DNA of 64,000 bases. Source: Hahella ganghwensis DSM 17046 (GTDB taxonomy: Bacteria; Pseudomonadota; Gammaproteobacteria; Pseudomonadales; Oleiphilaceae). Positions 20,343 through 31,123 of the stretch are shown piece by piece. The notes below the pieces were generated by a model that saw only the letters and a program-made list of their open reading frames with translations, did not search any database and had not been told where the DNA came from. A program made the translations under genes and the position numbers. How positions within the stretch are numbered: position 1 is the first letter of the stretch; each line of letters opens with the position of its first letter. The stretch is from positions 1 through 64,000 of the forward strand of contig NZ_AQXX01000132.1 of assembly GCF_000376785.1 (NCBI RefSeq). The letters are read 5' to 3'.

Positions 20343-20401
20343 ACAGCAAGAGCCTTCAATCATAATCAAGGATGATCCGGCTCTGCAACCCTGGAAAGAA
20401 G

Positions 20402-20950
20402 TTAGATATTTTTCAACAGATTGTCAGTAAATGCGGCCAGATCATCAAATACCGGAACTTCTGCAAATGCTGTATCTGCCAGCTTTTCCAGTGTTCTCTG
20501 CCCCTTGCCCGAAGCGACTAGAATCGGATAACAACCCGCTTCCCTGGCGGCCTCCAGATCTCTCAAGCTGTCACCCACAAAGAAGGCTCCCTGCGCCTTG
20601 TGATGAAGTTTTTCCTCAATCTGATAGATCAAGCCCGGTGCAGGCTTGCGACAATCACAGTGATCCTCAGGACCATGTGGACAGTAGGCAATGGCATCAA
20701 TGCTACCGCCTGCTTCCTCGACCAGATCCAGCATCTTTTTGTTCATGTCATGCAGAGTCTGTTCTGTGAAATAGCCGCGCGCGACACCGCTCTGATTTGT
20801 CGCTACAGCAACAAGGAAGCCCGCCTTTGTCAGGCGGGCAATAGCCTCAATACTTCCGGGAATGGGGTGCCATTCATCCAGTGACTTAACATAATCGTCA
20901 GAGTCCTGGTTGATGACACCATCCCGATCCAGAATGATCAGTTTGTTCAC
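20402..20950 (-). CDS. gmhB: D-glycero-beta-D-manno-heptose 1,7-bisphosphate 7-phosphatase
   Basis: GmhB removes the C7 phosphate in ADP-heptose synthesis for lipopolysaccharide core. This HAD-family protein shows the nucleophile motif LDRDGVIN, the Thr/Ser motif [11 protein letters not shown], the zinc loop [14 protein letters not shown] (about residues 89-102) and [14 protein letters not shown] with the acidic motif. I choose the GTG at 20950 ([11 protein letters not shown]). A TTG at 20983 directly after the glyS stop would add 11 non-conserved residues. It is the last gene after glyQ-glyS. Confidence 0.93.
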   Translation of the reverse strand: MNKLIILDRDGVINQDSDDYVKSLDEWHPIPGSIEAIARLTKAGFLVAVATNQSGVARGYFTEQTLHDMNKKMLDLVEEAGGSIDAIAYCPHGPEDHCDCRKPAPGLIYQIEEKLHHKAQGAFFVGDSLRDLEAAREAGCYPILVASGKGQRTLEKLADTAFAEVPVFDDLAAFTDNLLKNI

Positions 20951-20983
20951 TACTTTGCTATCCACAAACAACAATGTTCTCAA

Positions 20984-23062
20984 TTATGACGCTTTGGTTT
21001 GAAGCAGAGAAATATCGGCAATTTGCAGGAAGGTTTCGCGCAACTGGGAAAGCAAAGCGATCCGGTTATTACGAATTGCTTCGTCATCAGCCATGACCAT
21101 CACCTGATCAAAGAAACTGTCCACCGGTTCCTTCAATTGTGCCAGCTCGGTCAGTGCGGCGGTAAAATCTCTGGCTTCCAGAGACGGCTTAATGGCTTCT
21201 GCCTTGGATTGCAGTGTTTCATAAAGTGCATTTTCTGCCGCTTCCTGGAACAGCCCTGAATTGAGGGATGAAGTCTCTGTCACCTCTTCTTTGCTCAGAA
21301 TGTTGGATACCCGCTTGTTGGCAGCTGCCAATGCCTGGGCTGCTTCCAACTGAGCAAAAGCCGCAACAGCCTGTACTCGCTGATTGAATTCCAGTGGCTT
21401 GGTTGGGCGACGGGCGACCACACTCAGGAATACTTCAGCGGCCAGGCCTTCTTCTTCATACCAGGCACGGAAACGCTCTAGAACATAGTCAACAACAGTA
21501 TCCTGTAGATTTTCTGCTGGCAGATTGCCGTGCAGCTCCTGGGCCCAGGCAACACACTCTGCCAGATCCAGGTCCAGTTCCTTCTCTACCATGATACGCA
21601 GCATACCTAACGCTGCACGACGCAGGCCGAATGGATCTTTGGTACCGGTTGGGGGTTGGTTGATACCAAATATACCCACCAGTGTATCCAGCTTATCTGC
21701 GATGGACACAGCACATCCGGTGGTGGTTGCAGGTAATACATCACCGGCAAAGCGCGGGAAATACTGTTCTTCCATCGCCGCTGCTACTTCTTCGGCTTCG
21801 TTATCCAGTTTGGCGTAGTAGCGTCCCATGATGCCCTGAAGTTCCGGAAACTCCAGGACCATTTCGGTCATCAGATCTGTCTTGCAAAGCTCACCGGCCC
21901 GCTTGGCCCATTCGCTGTTTCCACCGATTTTCTCAGCAATTTTGGCTGCCAGCTGAGAAACCCGTTGAGACTTATCATATAAACTGCCGAGTTGCTGCTG
22001 AAATACGACTGGCTGCAGACTTGGAAGACGGTCCGCAAGCGTTTGCTTCTGATCGGTTTCGTAGAAGAATGCAGCATCTGCGAGACGAGGACGAATCACC
22101 TTTTCGTTACCTTCAATCACCTGTTGCGGATCATTACTCTCAAGATTCGCAATGGTGATGAAGTACGGCAACATACGGCTGTCGTTATCCACAATGTGGA
22201 AGTACTTCTGATTACTCTTCATGGTTGAGATCAGGGCTTCAGCAGGTACCTGCAGGAAACGTTCCTCAAACCGACCGGTCAATGCCACTGGCCATTCGTT
22301 CAGACTGGCAACTTCATCCAGCAGGTCCTCATCAACTACAGCCTGGCCGTTGGTTTTCGCCGCAGCTTCGATAATCTGCTGACGAATTTTTTCTTTACGA
22401 GCGTCGTAATCGGCCATTACAAAGCCAACAGACTCCAACTTTGTTTGATACTCAGAGGGGCTGTGTATGGTGATTTTATGGGGATAGTGGAAACGATGTC
22501 CCTGGGTGGTATCCCCGGATTTAAGACCCAGAATACTGGCGTTCACGACTTCATCACCTAACAGCATTAACAACCAGTGAACAGGACGCACGAATTCCAC
22601 TCGTGAAGCTCCCCAGCGCATACGCTTGGGAATCGGCAGTGCGGCCAGAGATTCATCCACAAAAGTTGGTAATAACTCTCGAGTGGGGGTTCCTGGTTGG
22701 ACACTTCTGTATACAACCCAAGTGCCCTTATCGGTTTCCAGTTTTTCCAGCTGATCAACCGTTGAACCGCAGGAACGGGCAAACCCTTCCAATGCCTTGG
22801 TTGGATTTCCGGCGGCATCATAGGCAGCTTGAATTGCAGGGCCGCGGCGTTCGATTTGCTGATCTGGCTGTTGGGTGGCCAATTCTTTGATCTGAATAGC
22901 GAGTCGACGGGGAGCTGCAAAACTCTTTACTTCGCCGAATTCAAGATTAGCCTTGGCCAGACGCTCAGTGACGCCTTGAGTAAAGGCTTCTGACAGTTGT
23001 TTCAGTGCTTTTGGTGGTAGCTCTTCAGTACCGAGTTCTACTAGAAAATCCTGGGTGCTCAT
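20984..23062 (-). CDS. glyS: glycyl-tRNA synthetase beta subunit
   Basis: GlyS is the beta chain of the alpha2beta2 glycyl-tRNA synthetase and carries tRNA-binding and anticodon domains. The 692 residues are normal for the family, beginning with the signature [19 protein letters not shown] and holding FVRPVHWLL and [19 protein letters not shown]. The ATG overlaps the glyQ stop by 4 bp, so alpha and beta are coupled as in most bacteria. Confidence 0.98.
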   Translation of the reverse strand: MSTQDFLVELGTEELPPKALKQLSEAFTQGVTERLAKANLEFGEVKSFAAPRRLAIQIKELATQQPDQQIERRGPAIQAAYDAAGNPTKALEGFARSCGSTVDQLEKLETDKGTWVVYRSVQPGTPTRELLPTFVDESLAALPIPKRMRWGASRVEFVRPVHWLLMLLGDEVVNASILGLKSGDTTQGHRFHYPHKITIHSPSEYQTKLESVGFVMADYDARKEKIRQQIIEAAAKTNGQAVVDEDLLDEVASLNEWPVALTGRFEERFLQVPAEALISTMKSNQKYFHIVDNDSRMLPYFITIANLESNDPQQVIEGNEKVIRPRLADAAFFYETDQKQTLADRLPSLQPVVFQQQLGSLYDKSQRVSQLAAKIAEKIGGNSEWAKRAGELCKTDLMTEMVLEFPELQGIMGRYYAKLDNEAEEVAAAMEEQYFPRFAGDVLPATTTGCAVSIADKLDTLVGIFGINQPPTGTKDPFGLRRAALGMLRIMVEKELDLDLAECVAWAQELHGNLPAENLQDTVVDYVLERFRAWYEEEGLAAEVFLSVVARRPTKPLEFNQRVQAVAAFAQLEAAQALAAANKRVSNILSKEEVTETSSLNSGLFQEAAENALYETLQSKAEAIKPSLEARDFTAALTELAQLKEPVDSFFDQVMVMADDEAIRNNRIALLSQLRETFLQIADISLLQTKAS

Positions 23063-24012
23063 GACTTCTTCTCCGCTTCGCTGGCCAATACTTCTTCCCG
23101 AATCGAGGCATCAGCCAAGGGGAAACCAAGCGCTTTACGCTTATCAAAATAGGCTTTGGCCACTTCGCGGGCCAGAGTGCGCACGCGCAGGATATAGCGT
23201 TGTCTCTCCGTAACGGAGATGGCATGACGAGCGTCTAACAAATTAAAGGTGTGAGAGGCTTTCAGTGTCATTTCGTAAGCTGGCAGAGGCAGGCCTTTGG
23301 TTACCAGGCGTGCGCTTTCCCGCTCAAAGTAGTCGAAATGAGTAAATAATGTTTCAGTGTCCGCCTCTTCGAAGTTGTAAGTGGATTGCTCCACTTCATT
23401 TTGGTGGAAGACATCTCCATAAAGAACCGGCCCCTGAGGTCCGTTGGTCCAGACCAGATCATAGACGCTATCCACATCCTGCAGGTACATGGCAATACGC
23501 TCCAGACCATAGGTGATTTCACCGGTGACGGGGTAGCACTCCAAGCCTCCAGCTTGCTGGAAATAAGTAAACTGGGTCACTTCCATACCATTCAGCCACA
23601 CCTCCCAACCCAGGCCCCAGGCCCCTAATGTGGGAGATTCCCAGTTATCTTCAACAAAACGAACGTCGTGAACGTTGGTATCGATGCCCATTTCCCGCAA
23701 TGATCCCAGGTAAAGCTCCTGGAAATTGGCCGGCGAAGGTTTCATCACAACCTGATATTGGTAGTAATGTTGTAAGCGGTTCGGGTTTTCACCATAGCGA
23801 CCATCGGTGGGACGACGGCTGGGTTGAACGTAGGCAGCATTCCAGTTTTCCGGCCCGATGGAGCGAATAAAGGTGGCTGGGTGGAAAGTCCCTGCCCCTA
23901 CTTCCATATCAAGCGGTTGCAAAATGACACAGCCTTGCTGTGCCCAGTAATTTTGCAAAACAGTGATCAATCCCTGGAAGGTTTTGGCATCGGGTTTACT
24001 TATTTCTGTCAC
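23059..24012 (-). CDS. glyQ: glycyl-tRNA synthetase alpha subunit
   Basis: GlyQ is the catalytic class II alpha chain. The family sequence runs from [19 protein letters not shown] through [17 protein letters not shown] and [13 protein letters not shown] to the C-terminal end. The start is uncertain: GTG at 24012 ([14 protein letters not shown]) gives about 317 residues; a TTG at 24036 gives 325. Neither has a strong ribosome site. The 297-bp gap to the divergent acyltransferase gene must hold both promoters. Confidence 0.97.
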   Translation of the reverse strand: MTEISKPDAKTFQGLITVLQNYWAQQGCVILQPLDMEVGAGTFHPATFIRSIGPENWNAAYVQPSRRPTDGRYGENPNRLQHYYQYQVVMKPSPANFQELYLGSLREMGIDTNVHDVRFVEDNWESPTLGAWGLGWEVWLNGMEVTQFTYFQQAGGLECYPVTGEITYGLERIAMYLQDVDSVYDLVWTNGPQGPVLYGDVFHQNEVEQSTYNFEEADTETLFTHFDYFERESARLVTKGLPLPAYEMTLKASHTFNLLDARHAISVTERQRYILRVRTLAREVAKAYFDKRKALGFPLADASIREEVLASEAEKKS

Positions 24013-24309
24013 GTTAAACACCACTTGGTTAATCAAATTGCCGGGTCGGAAAAATAGAATCCGGTCACGTCAATATCCGGAATGGCAGCAACCTTTCACG
24101 GGTTGCAGAACCTTTTAGGTTAACAGGTTCCGACCTGGGCTGTAGAATAAAGCGCCAAATTATACAACTTGCGGGCACTTATTACAGAGTCGAGTGTGTC
24201 GGCTTCCATATTTTCCTGCTTTTTATTGCAGAAATCAGTCGTTATGGGGATTATCGCCTCGCAGACGGCCCGTGAATCACAATATATCTGTGCAGAAAAA
24301 GGACATCGA

Positions 24310-25206
24310 TTGAGCAATTCAGCAAACAAGGCTCTCTGGATACAGCGTGCTATCAGGTTATTATCAAAACTCTCATTACCGGCCGCCCAAAGACTGGGCC
24401 GGTGGGTTGGTCATATTCTGTGGTGGTTTCAGGCTGGGCCGGCGAGGGTGACGCTGACTAATCTGGAGCAGTGTTTTCCGGAGCTGCCTGCCAGAGAACG
24501 TCATGCTTTGGCAAAACAAAGTCTGTTACATACCGGAATGGTGGCTGCTGAAATTGGCGCGGTATGGGAGTGGCCTGCAGAAAAGATCTTATCTCTGGTG
24601 AAGGAAGTTGAGGGTGAGGAGCTGATTAAATCTGCTGAGTCCGCCGGTAAGGGGCTGGTGTTGCTGGCACCTCATTTGGGGAACTGGGAAGTTGCAGGTC
24701 TCTTTTTTGCTGCCAGGTATAAGATGGCAGCGCTTTATCAACCGCCGAAAATCGAAGAACTTGATGACTATATGCGGAAAGTTCGTGAGCGTAACGGTTC
24801 CGAATTGGTTCCGGCAAACAAGCGAGGTGTGATGCGCCTGTTTCATATTCTGCGTGAAGGTGGCGTCATCGGCATATTGCCCGACCAGGATCCGGAGCTT
24901 TCCGGAGGGCAGTTCGCCCCTTTCTTTGGCATTGAGGCAAACACGATCAAGCTGGTATCCAAGCTGGTGGAGCGTACAGAGGCGAAGGTGCTTTGTGTCT
25001 GTGCCGAGAGATTGTCTGATTCCGAAGGTTTCCGGTTGGTGGTGCAGGAAGCGGATTCGTTGATTTATAGTGAGGACTTGCTAATCTCGGTAACAGCATT
25101 AAACAGGACTGTGGAAAACATGGTAAATCGCTTTCCTGAGCAATATCAATGGGAGTATAAACGGTTCAAGCGCCGTCCTGAAGGACAGCGCCATTTCTAC
25201 AATTGA
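24310..25206 (+). CDS. LpxL/HtrB-like lysophospholipid acyltransferase
   Basis: Enzymes of this family attach secondary acyl chains to lipid A, though many relatives act on other lipids. The start is the TTG at 24310 (LSNSANKALW...), with AAAAAGGA 6 bases upstream, giving 298 residues, near the usual 295-310. An N-terminal hydrophobic segment is followed by the acyltransferase motif LLAPHLGNWEVAGL (H-x4-E, about residue 118) and GGVIGILPDQDP. The frame upstream to 24169 lacks family sequence. The gene stands divergent to glyQ, where pseudomonads also carry an acyltransferase. Confidence 0.88.
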   Translation: MSNSANKALWIQRAIRLLSKLSLPAAQRLGRWVGHILWWFQAGPARVTLTNLEQCFPELPARERHALAKQSLLHTGMVAAEIGAVWEWPAEKILSLVKEVEGEELIKSAESAGKGLVLLAPHLGNWEVAGLFFAARYKMAALYQPPKIEELDDYMRKVRERNGSELVPANKRGVMRLFHILREGGVIGILPDQDPELSGGQFAPFFGIEANTIKLVSKLVERTEAKVLCVCAERLSDSEGFRLVVQEADSLIYSEDLLISVTALNRTVENMVNRFPEQYQWEYKRFKRRPEGQRHFYN

Positions 25207-25215
25207 GCTGAATGC

Positions 25216-26901
25216 TTAGTCCAATTCCGAGGTTGAAATCAGAACTTCATTCGTGGTTCCGGATGACGAAATATTTTTCAGGGAATTGGAACGCCGGGTA
25301 TTCAGATAGTAAATATCGCTGTTCTGGCCTTCTCCATCCGGGTCAGCATTATCAGTGGAATCCAGTTCCAGTGCGAGCAGGCCGTTGCCCTGCTCTGAAA
25401 CTCCAACGCCGGTAATCTGCACTTCATTCCCAAGCGAACCAATAGATACCAGACGTAATCCGGTGCTGGTGTCATAACCCAGAAAAGTGGGGCGGTAGAA
25501 GTAGTCTCCATCGGCAGTGACGGAAATGGCCCCATCACTTTGAACCAGTATGGGGTAATATTCCACGCCGCGATCCAGGTTTTCCCGCATAAACTTCCAT
25601 TGCGCATTGGTAAACTGTATACAACCAGAGGCGGCTTCACTGACGGCGCAGGTGTCTGCGTCACTACCACCGTTACAATCGGTGGCGGTTGCACAGTCCA
25701 ATGCCGAATGAGTCAGATCCGCAATATAGGCGCTATCCGCGTCTGTGCTGAAATAGAGAAGATTATTACTGACGATATAGTCGTTGAGTGTATTCGTCGC
25801 AATGGAAACCGCGGTACCGCCCACTTTTTCCACCCGATAAAGCGTATTATCAGTGGCATGGACGACAAGATAGTCTTCAGATTGGGCAATGCGTCCGTCC
25901 AATGTACTGCCATTAACATTAATGGGCGTGTTTCCACCCGTCTCCAGATCAATTTTACGCAGTGCTCCGTCATCATTGATGTAGAGGCTTTCGGAGTCGA
26001 CTTCCCAGTCTTGAGCCGTCAGAGCGGTCTGGTCAATAGAGGTTAACGTGGTGAGCAGAGTTCCAATACTGTCAACCAGCTCCTCCGAGGTATTCAGGTA
26101 CAGTTCGCCGTTGGCATTTAATAGCAGGTTTCCGTCAGTACTGAGACGACTGATACTGAAGTCATTGCCAGCCAATCCTGTGAGTGTCCTCTCAGGAGTA
26201 AGTTCAGGGTCAATAATCTGGACGCTGTCTGCACTGGGGGGATGAACATATCCCTGAATCTCGAAAGCCTCGTTCTGAAGCGGCAGCGAAGTAAACAGTG
26301 TGGCGCTGATATTGTTTGGGGAATCTGAACCGTCAGACCCAAGATCAATCTGCTGTTTGAGGTCGTCTGCGGTGTTACAGGTTGAATCCGTACCCGCCGC
26401 TCTGAGTTGGAACAGGTATTCTTCATTGCCCAGCCCGTTCGCCATGAATTGGTATGTGCAGCGTTCTTTCAGTCCATTGGATAATGTGCCCATCTGGATC
26501 AGGCTCTGCTGATTGGGCTCACCCCGAAAGTAATTGCCGTTCTCCTCAATGACCACATAACTCTGTGTGAAGCGACCTTTACCCAGAGGAATATCCGTGG
26601 CAAATGCTTTGGCAGTCTGGCCACTACTCTGGCGCACAACACTGTTGGCACTAATGTCGTAGCTGTAGACAAAACCTTCAGGGTCGCTGCTTCCTGTGTC
26701 CTCTACTTCCTTGAAGTACAGATAACGGATAAACGGAAATGATACCTGTGGCTCTGTAATGTCCACCACTGGCGGATCTACGTCGGTGCCCTTGTTCGAG
26801 CGCGTGGTTTCATCATCGTCCTCCAGGCCAAGCTCTTCGCAGCCGCTAAAAAGCGGAGCCAGCATAATAATCAGAACTATCGCGCGCCAGTTTAACTCCA
26901 T
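25216..26901 (-). CDS. large lipoprotein of unknown function
   Basis: The 561-residue product starts with a signal peptide ending in a lipobox (APLFSGC, Cys about residue 21), followed by acidic residues (EELGLEDDDE), which suggest an outer-membrane lipoprotein. The rest is rich in Asp, Ser, Thr and Asn, with repeating strand patterns such as ISRLSTDGNLLLN, LYINDDGALRKID and ISVTADGDYFYRP that suggest a beta-propeller. Paired cysteines occur near CATATDC and CAVSEAASGC. I do not recognise a named family. It ends 9 bp from the convergent acyltransferase gene. Confidence 0.75.
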   Translation of the reverse strand: MELNWRAIVLIIMLAPLFSGCEELGLEDDDETTRSNKGTDVDPPVVDITEPQVSFPFIRYLYFKEVEDTGSSDPEGFVYSYDISANSVVRQSSGQTAKAFATDIPLGKGRFTQSYVVIEENGNYFRGEPNQQSLIQMGTLSNGLKERCTYQFMANGLGNEEYLFQLRAAGTDSTCNTADDLKQQIDLGSDGSDSPNNISATLFTSLPLQNEAFEIQGYVHPPSADSVQIIDPELTPERTLTGLAGNDFSISRLSTDGNLLLNANGELYLNTSEELVDSIGTLLTTLTSIDQTALTAQDWEVDSESLYINDDGALRKIDLETGGNTPINVNGSTLDGRIAQSEDYLVVHATDNTLYRVEKVGGTAVSIATNTLNDYIVSNNLLYFSTDADSAYIADLTHSALDCATATDCNGGSDADTCAVSEAASGCIQFTNAQWKFMRENLDRGVEYYPILVQSDGAISVTADGDYFYRPTFLGYDTSTGLRLVSIGSLGNEVQITGVGVSEQGNGLLALELDSTDNADPDGEGQNSDIYYLNTRRSNSLKNISSSGTTNEVLISTSELD

Positions 26902-27289
26902 AAGAGACCTACATTAACCCAAAGCCTTGATTTACATAAAATACAAATGGACACACTAATTTACATGAATTCAACTGGCCAGTATTTGAACCAGTGCCCC
27001 ATCCTGAAATTAATCGATCAACTGTCAGTAAAGCCACTATCCGCCCAGGCTATCAACAAGGTCGATCAAATCTCTGGTATAAATTTCTATAAGTTATTGT
27101 TCTTGAGGAAGAATAGAGTGAGGGTTACAGAACATGACGGTTAGACTTTCTTCCGCAGAGTGCTATATTTTTGTGATAAAAGTCACAAAAATAATTGAGT
27201 ATGGTCGTGCGATTTCGGTATTGGCACAGGCTCTTGAAGGACTGTCCAGATCCCTATCAGGAAACCGGAATGACCCTGGGTAATGATTT
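26902..27289. other. 388-bp intergenic region with a CRP-type site
   Basis: The gap lies between the divergent lipoprotein gene and the alpha/beta hydrolase gene. It holds a perfect TGTGA-N6-TCACA palindrome at 27172-27187. A 65-codon frame at 26947-27144 shows no recognisable features and I do not call it. The sequence is AT-rich in its first half. No terminator or repeat is evident. Confidence 0.6.
27172..27187. promoter_or_regulatory. CRP/Vfr-type binding site
   Basis: TGTGATAAAAGTCACA is an exact TGTGA-N6-TCACA palindrome, flanked by T's and A's as in strong CRP sites. It lies 103 bp before the alpha/beta hydrolase ATG. No convincing -10 element is placed at a standard distance, so either gene on its two sides could be the target. 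Confidence 0.7.
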
Positions 27290-28213
27290 ATGGCCTTGAA
27301 AAACGCCTCGGAAAACTCTCAATCAATTGTGGGCAGTATTCGGTATTTGCCGGTGAGTGAGAAGCGGCTCATCAGCTACCGGGAATGGGGGGATCTGAAC
27401 GGCTATCCGGTTTTCTATGCTCATGGAACACCGGGTTCCAGTTATGAAGGGGCAATGTTTCATGACAATGCCAAAGAGCATCACCTGAGATGGATTGTCA
27501 TGGATAGACCCGGAATTGGAGAATCCTCTCTGGTATCTGAATATTCTCTCCTTGATTACCCCAAGGATCTTGTCAGATTGGCGGATAAGTTAAACCTGCC
27601 TGGGTTTGCTGTTGCGGGCTGGTCCAGTGGTGTTCCTCATACACTGGCTTGCGCCTACGTGATTCCGGATAAGTTGTCTTTTGTCGGAGCACTGGCCGGT
27701 TACACTAACTTTGCCGAAATGGCGACTGCCAAGAAACTATTATGGTCTGTGGATCAGCGGGGTCCGAGAATTGCTGATGTCAGCCCTTTTCTGTTTCGAT
27801 CATTGATGAACATGATTCGGTTGGCGGAGCAGCATCTACCCAAAATTTATCTGCGTTTTATTGAAAGCTCCAGTACACAGGAGGACAAAGCACTGCTGCA
27901 TCAACCAAAAGTTTTGGATGATTTTCTCGAAAGTCAGCATCTCGCCTTCTGCCAGGGGGCCGAAGGCGTTGTGAAAGATCTTCTTCTGCAGTACCGGGAC
28001 TGGGGGTTTCGGTTGAAGGATGTTCAATTGCCGGTACATGTTTACCAGGGAATCAGAGATCGCTTTGTGCCCTGGCAATTTGGTGCACATCTGGCAGAAC
28101 AAATGCCTTTGGTTGATCTGCAATTGCTGGAAAATGAAGGCCATATGTTTCCCCTCCGACACAGTTTCCAGCAGACTTTCATGGCATCCCTGGTGCAGGC
28201 GGTCGAGGGCTAA
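27290..28213 (+). CDS. alpha/beta hydrolase
   Basis: The 307-residue protein has the alpha/beta hydrolase fold landmarks: HGTPGSSYEGAMF oxyanion region (about residue 45), DRPGIGESS, nucleophile elbow AGWSSGVPH (Ser in G-W-S-S-G, about 107), acid loop VYQGIRDRFVP and the final His in NEGHMFPLRH (about 284-290). This suggests an esterase or related enzyme; the substrate cannot be predicted. Its stop codon overlaps that of the convergent trkH by 3 bp. Confidence 0.88.
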   Translation: MALKNASENSQSIVGSIRYLPVSEKRLISYREWGDLNGYPVFYAHGTPGSSYEGAMFHDNAKEHHLRWIVMDRPGIGESSLVSEYSLLDYPKDLVRLADKLNLPGFAVAGWSSGVPHTLACAYVIPDKLSFVGALAGYTNFAEMATAKKLLWSVDQRGPRIADVSPFLFRSLMNMIRLAEQHLPKIYLRFIESSSTQEDKALLHQPKVLDDFLESQHLAFCQGAEGVVKDLLLQYRDWGFRLKDVQLPVHVYQGIRDRFVPWQFGAHLAEQMPLVDLQLLENEGHMFPLRHSFQQTFMASLVQAVEG

Positions 28214-29658
28214 CGCCGCCAGAACGTAGGAGTGAACAGGATCAACAGAGTAAATACTTCCAGTCGACCAAGCAGCATGGCAAAGGACAGTATCCATTTG
28301 GCCGCATCGTTTAGATCGCCATAATGGTAAGCCACAGAGCCCAGGCCCGGACCGAGATTATTGATACAAGCGCCCACTGCCGACCATGCGGTCACCTGGT
28401 CCAGTCCGGTGGCAAGTAATGCCATCAGCATGAAGACAAACATAAACATGTAAACCGAGAAGAATCCCCACACGGCTTCCAGAACCCGGTCGGGTACCGG
28501 CTTTTTACCCAGTTTGACCTGAATGACTGCATTCGGGTGAATGATGCGTTTGACCTCACGCATGCCCTGTTTATAGATCAGGAGCATCCGGATCACTTTC
28601 ATGCCGCCTCCTGTTGAGCCGGCACAGCCTCCTACAAACGCGATAACAAATAGAAGAAACGGCAGTAAATGCGGCCAACTGGCAAAATCTGCTGTGGCGA
28701 ATCCAGTGGTGGTGGCGACGCTGACGACTTCAAACACCCCTCTCAGAATGGCGTTCATGGGGTCGTAGGTATTGCTGAACATCAGAACCGAAACCGTCAA
28801 GAGAGAGACGGCGGCCAGTATCAGAGCATAGAAGCGGAACTCCGAATCTTTAAAGTAAACCCAGACAGAGCGCTGTCGCCAGGCAAAGAAGTGCAAGGCA
28901 AAGTTGACACCGCTGATGATCATAAAAACGATACAAATGATCTCTATCATAGGGTTATTAAAGTAACCAATAGAGGCATCGTGAGTGGAAAAGCCTCCAA
29001 TGGCCACTGTTGCAAAGCTGTGACTGATCGCATCAAAAGCGTCCATACCGGCGAACCAGTACATCAGCGCACAGACTGCTGTCAGCGTGACATAGATATA
29101 CCATAACGCTTTGGCGGTTTCGGTAATGCGGGGGGTTAGCTTGTTGTCTTTGACCGGACCTGGCGTTTCTGCCCGGTACAACTGCATGCCCCCGATTCCC
29201 AGCATAGGTAGTATTGCCACGGCCAGAACGATGATTCCCATGCCCCCGAGCCATTGAAGTTGCTGACGGTACCAGAGGATGGATTTGGGAAGAGAATCGA
29301 TGCCGGTGATGACCGTGGCTCCGGTGGTGGTTAGTCCGGACATGGACTCAAACACCGCATCCACCAGTTCCAGATGTGGATTGTGGCTCAGGTAAAGGGG
29401 CACCGCCCCACTGGCTGCCAACACAACCCAGAACAGGACAGTCACGAGAAAACCGTCTCTGACCCTGAGATCTGCGGTCTTTCTGGCGACCGGCAACCAG
29501 GTCAGAATACCTGCAGAAAAAATAACGCCGAAGGCCGTGACGAAAGGTCTTAGATGCCCGTCATCATATATGAGAGATACCACCATAGGCGGAACCATGG
29601 TAAAGCTGAACAGCGTCATCAGAACGCCAAGGATGCGGGTGATCGCTGAATAATGCAT
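28210..29658 (-). CDS. trkH: Trk potassium uptake protein TrkH/TrkG
   Basis: TrkH is the membrane pore of the Trk potassium system, working with the cytoplasmic gatekeeper TrkA. The 482 residues form four M1-P-M2 repeats with pore motifs such as MSGLTTTGATV (about 104), ATVAIGGFSTH, VSVATTTGFATAD and NNLGPGLGSVAYHYG. Its gene follows trkA by 55 bp on the same strand, so the two probably share a transcript. Confidence 0.96.
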   Translation of the reverse strand: MHYSAITRILGVLMTLFSFTMVPPMVVSLIYDDGHLRPFVTAFGVIFSAGILTWLPVARKTADLRVRDGFLVTVLFWVVLAASGAVPLYLSHNPHLELVDAVFESMSGLTTTGATVITGIDSLPKSILWYRQQLQWLGGMGIIVLAVAILPMLGIGGMQLYRAETPGPVKDNKLTPRITETAKALWYIYVTLTAVCALMYWFAGMDAFDAISHSFATVAIGGFSTHDASIGYFNNPMIEIICIVFMIISGVNFALHFFAWRQRSVWVYFKDSEFRFYALILAAVSLLTVSVLMFSNTYDPMNAILRGVFEVVSVATTTGFATADFASWPHLLPFLLFVIAFVGGCAGSTGGGMKVIRMLLIYKQGMREVKRIIHPNAVIQVKLGKKPVPDRVLEAVWGFFSVYMFMFVFMLMALLATGLDQVTAWSAVGACINNLGPGLGSVAYHYGDLNDAAKWILSFAMLLGRLEVFTLLILFTPTFWRR

Positions 29659-29713
29659 TAATCAGGTTCGCTTTAATTATCCTACAGTGGTCTCAGGAAA
29701 AACTTGTGGTTTA

Positions 29714-31087
29714 TCAGAAAAATGTCAGGCCGACCTGGAACAAACGTTCAATTTCCGCTATCCGGCGTTTGTCGATCACAAACAGGATAACGTGGTCGTC
29801 AGGCTGGATTCGTATATGATCATGAGCGATCAGCACCTCCCCCCGACGGACGATTGCGCCAATCGTGGACCCCGAGGGTAAAGCAATTTCATCCAGCCGT
29901 TTGCCGACGACTTTCGAAGATCGATGGTCACCATGGGCGATAGCCTCAATCGTTTCTGCGGCGCCTCTCCGAAGTGAGTGAGCGGCCACTACATCTCCAC
30001 GCCTTATATGTGTGAGAAGGCTACCAATGGTCGTCTGTTGCGGCGATATGGCAACATCGATTTCACCGCCCTGAATCAGGTCCACATAATCCGGGTTATT
30101 GATCAGCGTCATCACCTTGCGGACGCCAAGGCGCTTCGCCAGCATCGATGCCATGATGTTGGCTTCATCGTCGTTGGTGACGGCGCAGAATACGTCGGTG
30201 TCTTCGATATTCTCTTCCAGCAGCAACTCTTTGTAGGCTGCGTTGCCGTGTAGCACAATCGTTTTATCCAGCTCCTCTGAGAGCTGGACACACCGGCCCT
30301 GATTATGTTCGATCAGTTTGACCTGATAGTTACTTTCCAGCATTTCCGCCAATCTTGCTCCGATATTCCCTCCGCCAGCGATCATGATTCTGCGGTAGGG
30401 TTTCTCCAGCGGCTGAAGCTCGCTCATGACCTTGCGAATGTGATCTTTGGCTGCGATGAAAAAGACTTCATCGCCTTCTTCAATCACAGTGTCTCCCTGA
30501 GGAATAATTGCCCGGTCTTTGCGGTAAATCGCAGCAATTCGGGTATCTATATGAGGAAGATGTGCACGCAGATAAGCTAACTCGTGACCTATGAGCGGAC
30601 CACCGCGGCTTGCTTTGATTCCCACCAGACGTATCAGCCCTTTAGAAAAATCCAGAACCTGTAGTGCTCCAGGATTTTCGATCAGACGGCCGATATGCTC
30701 GGTCACGACCTGCTCGGGGCTGATAATGACGTCAATGGGTACAGCCTCTGGGCAGAACAATCCTTTGCGATCAAGGTAGGCGGCTGTTCGAACCCGACTG
30801 ATTTTAGTCGGTGTCTTGAATAAAGAGTAAGCAATCTGGCAGGCGATCATGTTGACTTCGTCGCTGTTGGTGACGGCTATCAACATGTCTGCATCGTCGG
30901 CGCCAGCCTGTTTCAATACGTTGGGGTGAGAGGCCTGACCCTGTACCGTGCGGATATCCAGGCGATCCTGGAGACCGCGGAGTCGCGTGGCATCAGAGTC
31001 CACGATGGTGATATCGTTGGCTTCGCTGGCGAGGTTCTCCGCCAATGTGCCCCCAACCTGGCCGGCACCAAGAATAATAATTTTCAT
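29714..31087 (-). CDS. trkA: Trk system potassium uptake protein TrkA
   Basis: TrkA is the peripheral NAD(H)/nucleotide-binding regulator that controls TrkH. The 457 residues contain two RCK units: the first Rossmann starts [20 protein letters not shown] with the acidic ITIVDSD, and the second has [18 protein letters not shown] (about residue 233). Each is followed by a C-domain ([16 protein letters not shown] and [20 protein letters not shown]). It lies 36 bp after rsmB in the def-fmt-rsmB-trkA-trkH series. Confidence 0.98.
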   Translation of the reverse strand: MKIIILGAGQVGGTLAENLASEANDITIVDSDATRLRGLQDRLDIRTVQGQASHPNVLKQAGADDADMLIAVTNSDEVNMIACQIAYSLFKTPTKISRVRTAAYLDRKGLFCPEAVPIDVIISPEQVVTEHIGRLIENPGALQVLDFSKGLIRLVGIKASRGGPLIGHELAYLRAHLPHIDTRIAAIYRKDRAIIPQGDTVIEEGDEVFFIAAKDHIRKVMSELQPLEKPYRRIMIAGGGNIGARLAEMLESNYQVKLIEHNQGRCVQLSEELDKTIVLHGNAAYKELLLEENIEDTDVFCAVTNDDEANIMASMLAKRLGVRKVMTLINNPDYVDLIQGGEIDVAISPQQTTIGSLLTHIRRGDVVAAHSLRRGAAETIEAIAHGDHRSSKVVGKRLDEIALPSGSTIGAIVRRGEVLIAHDHIRIQPDDHVILFVIDKRRIAEIERLFQVGLTFF

Positions 31088-31123
31088 AGGAAATCCTATT
31101 GAAACTGAACTTTTCCGATAGCT

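Noticed and set aside
26947-27144. 65-codon frame in the lipoprotein/hydrolase gap
   Set aside because: No clear ribosome site, no family match and no conserved pattern. It is left as an unsupported frame.
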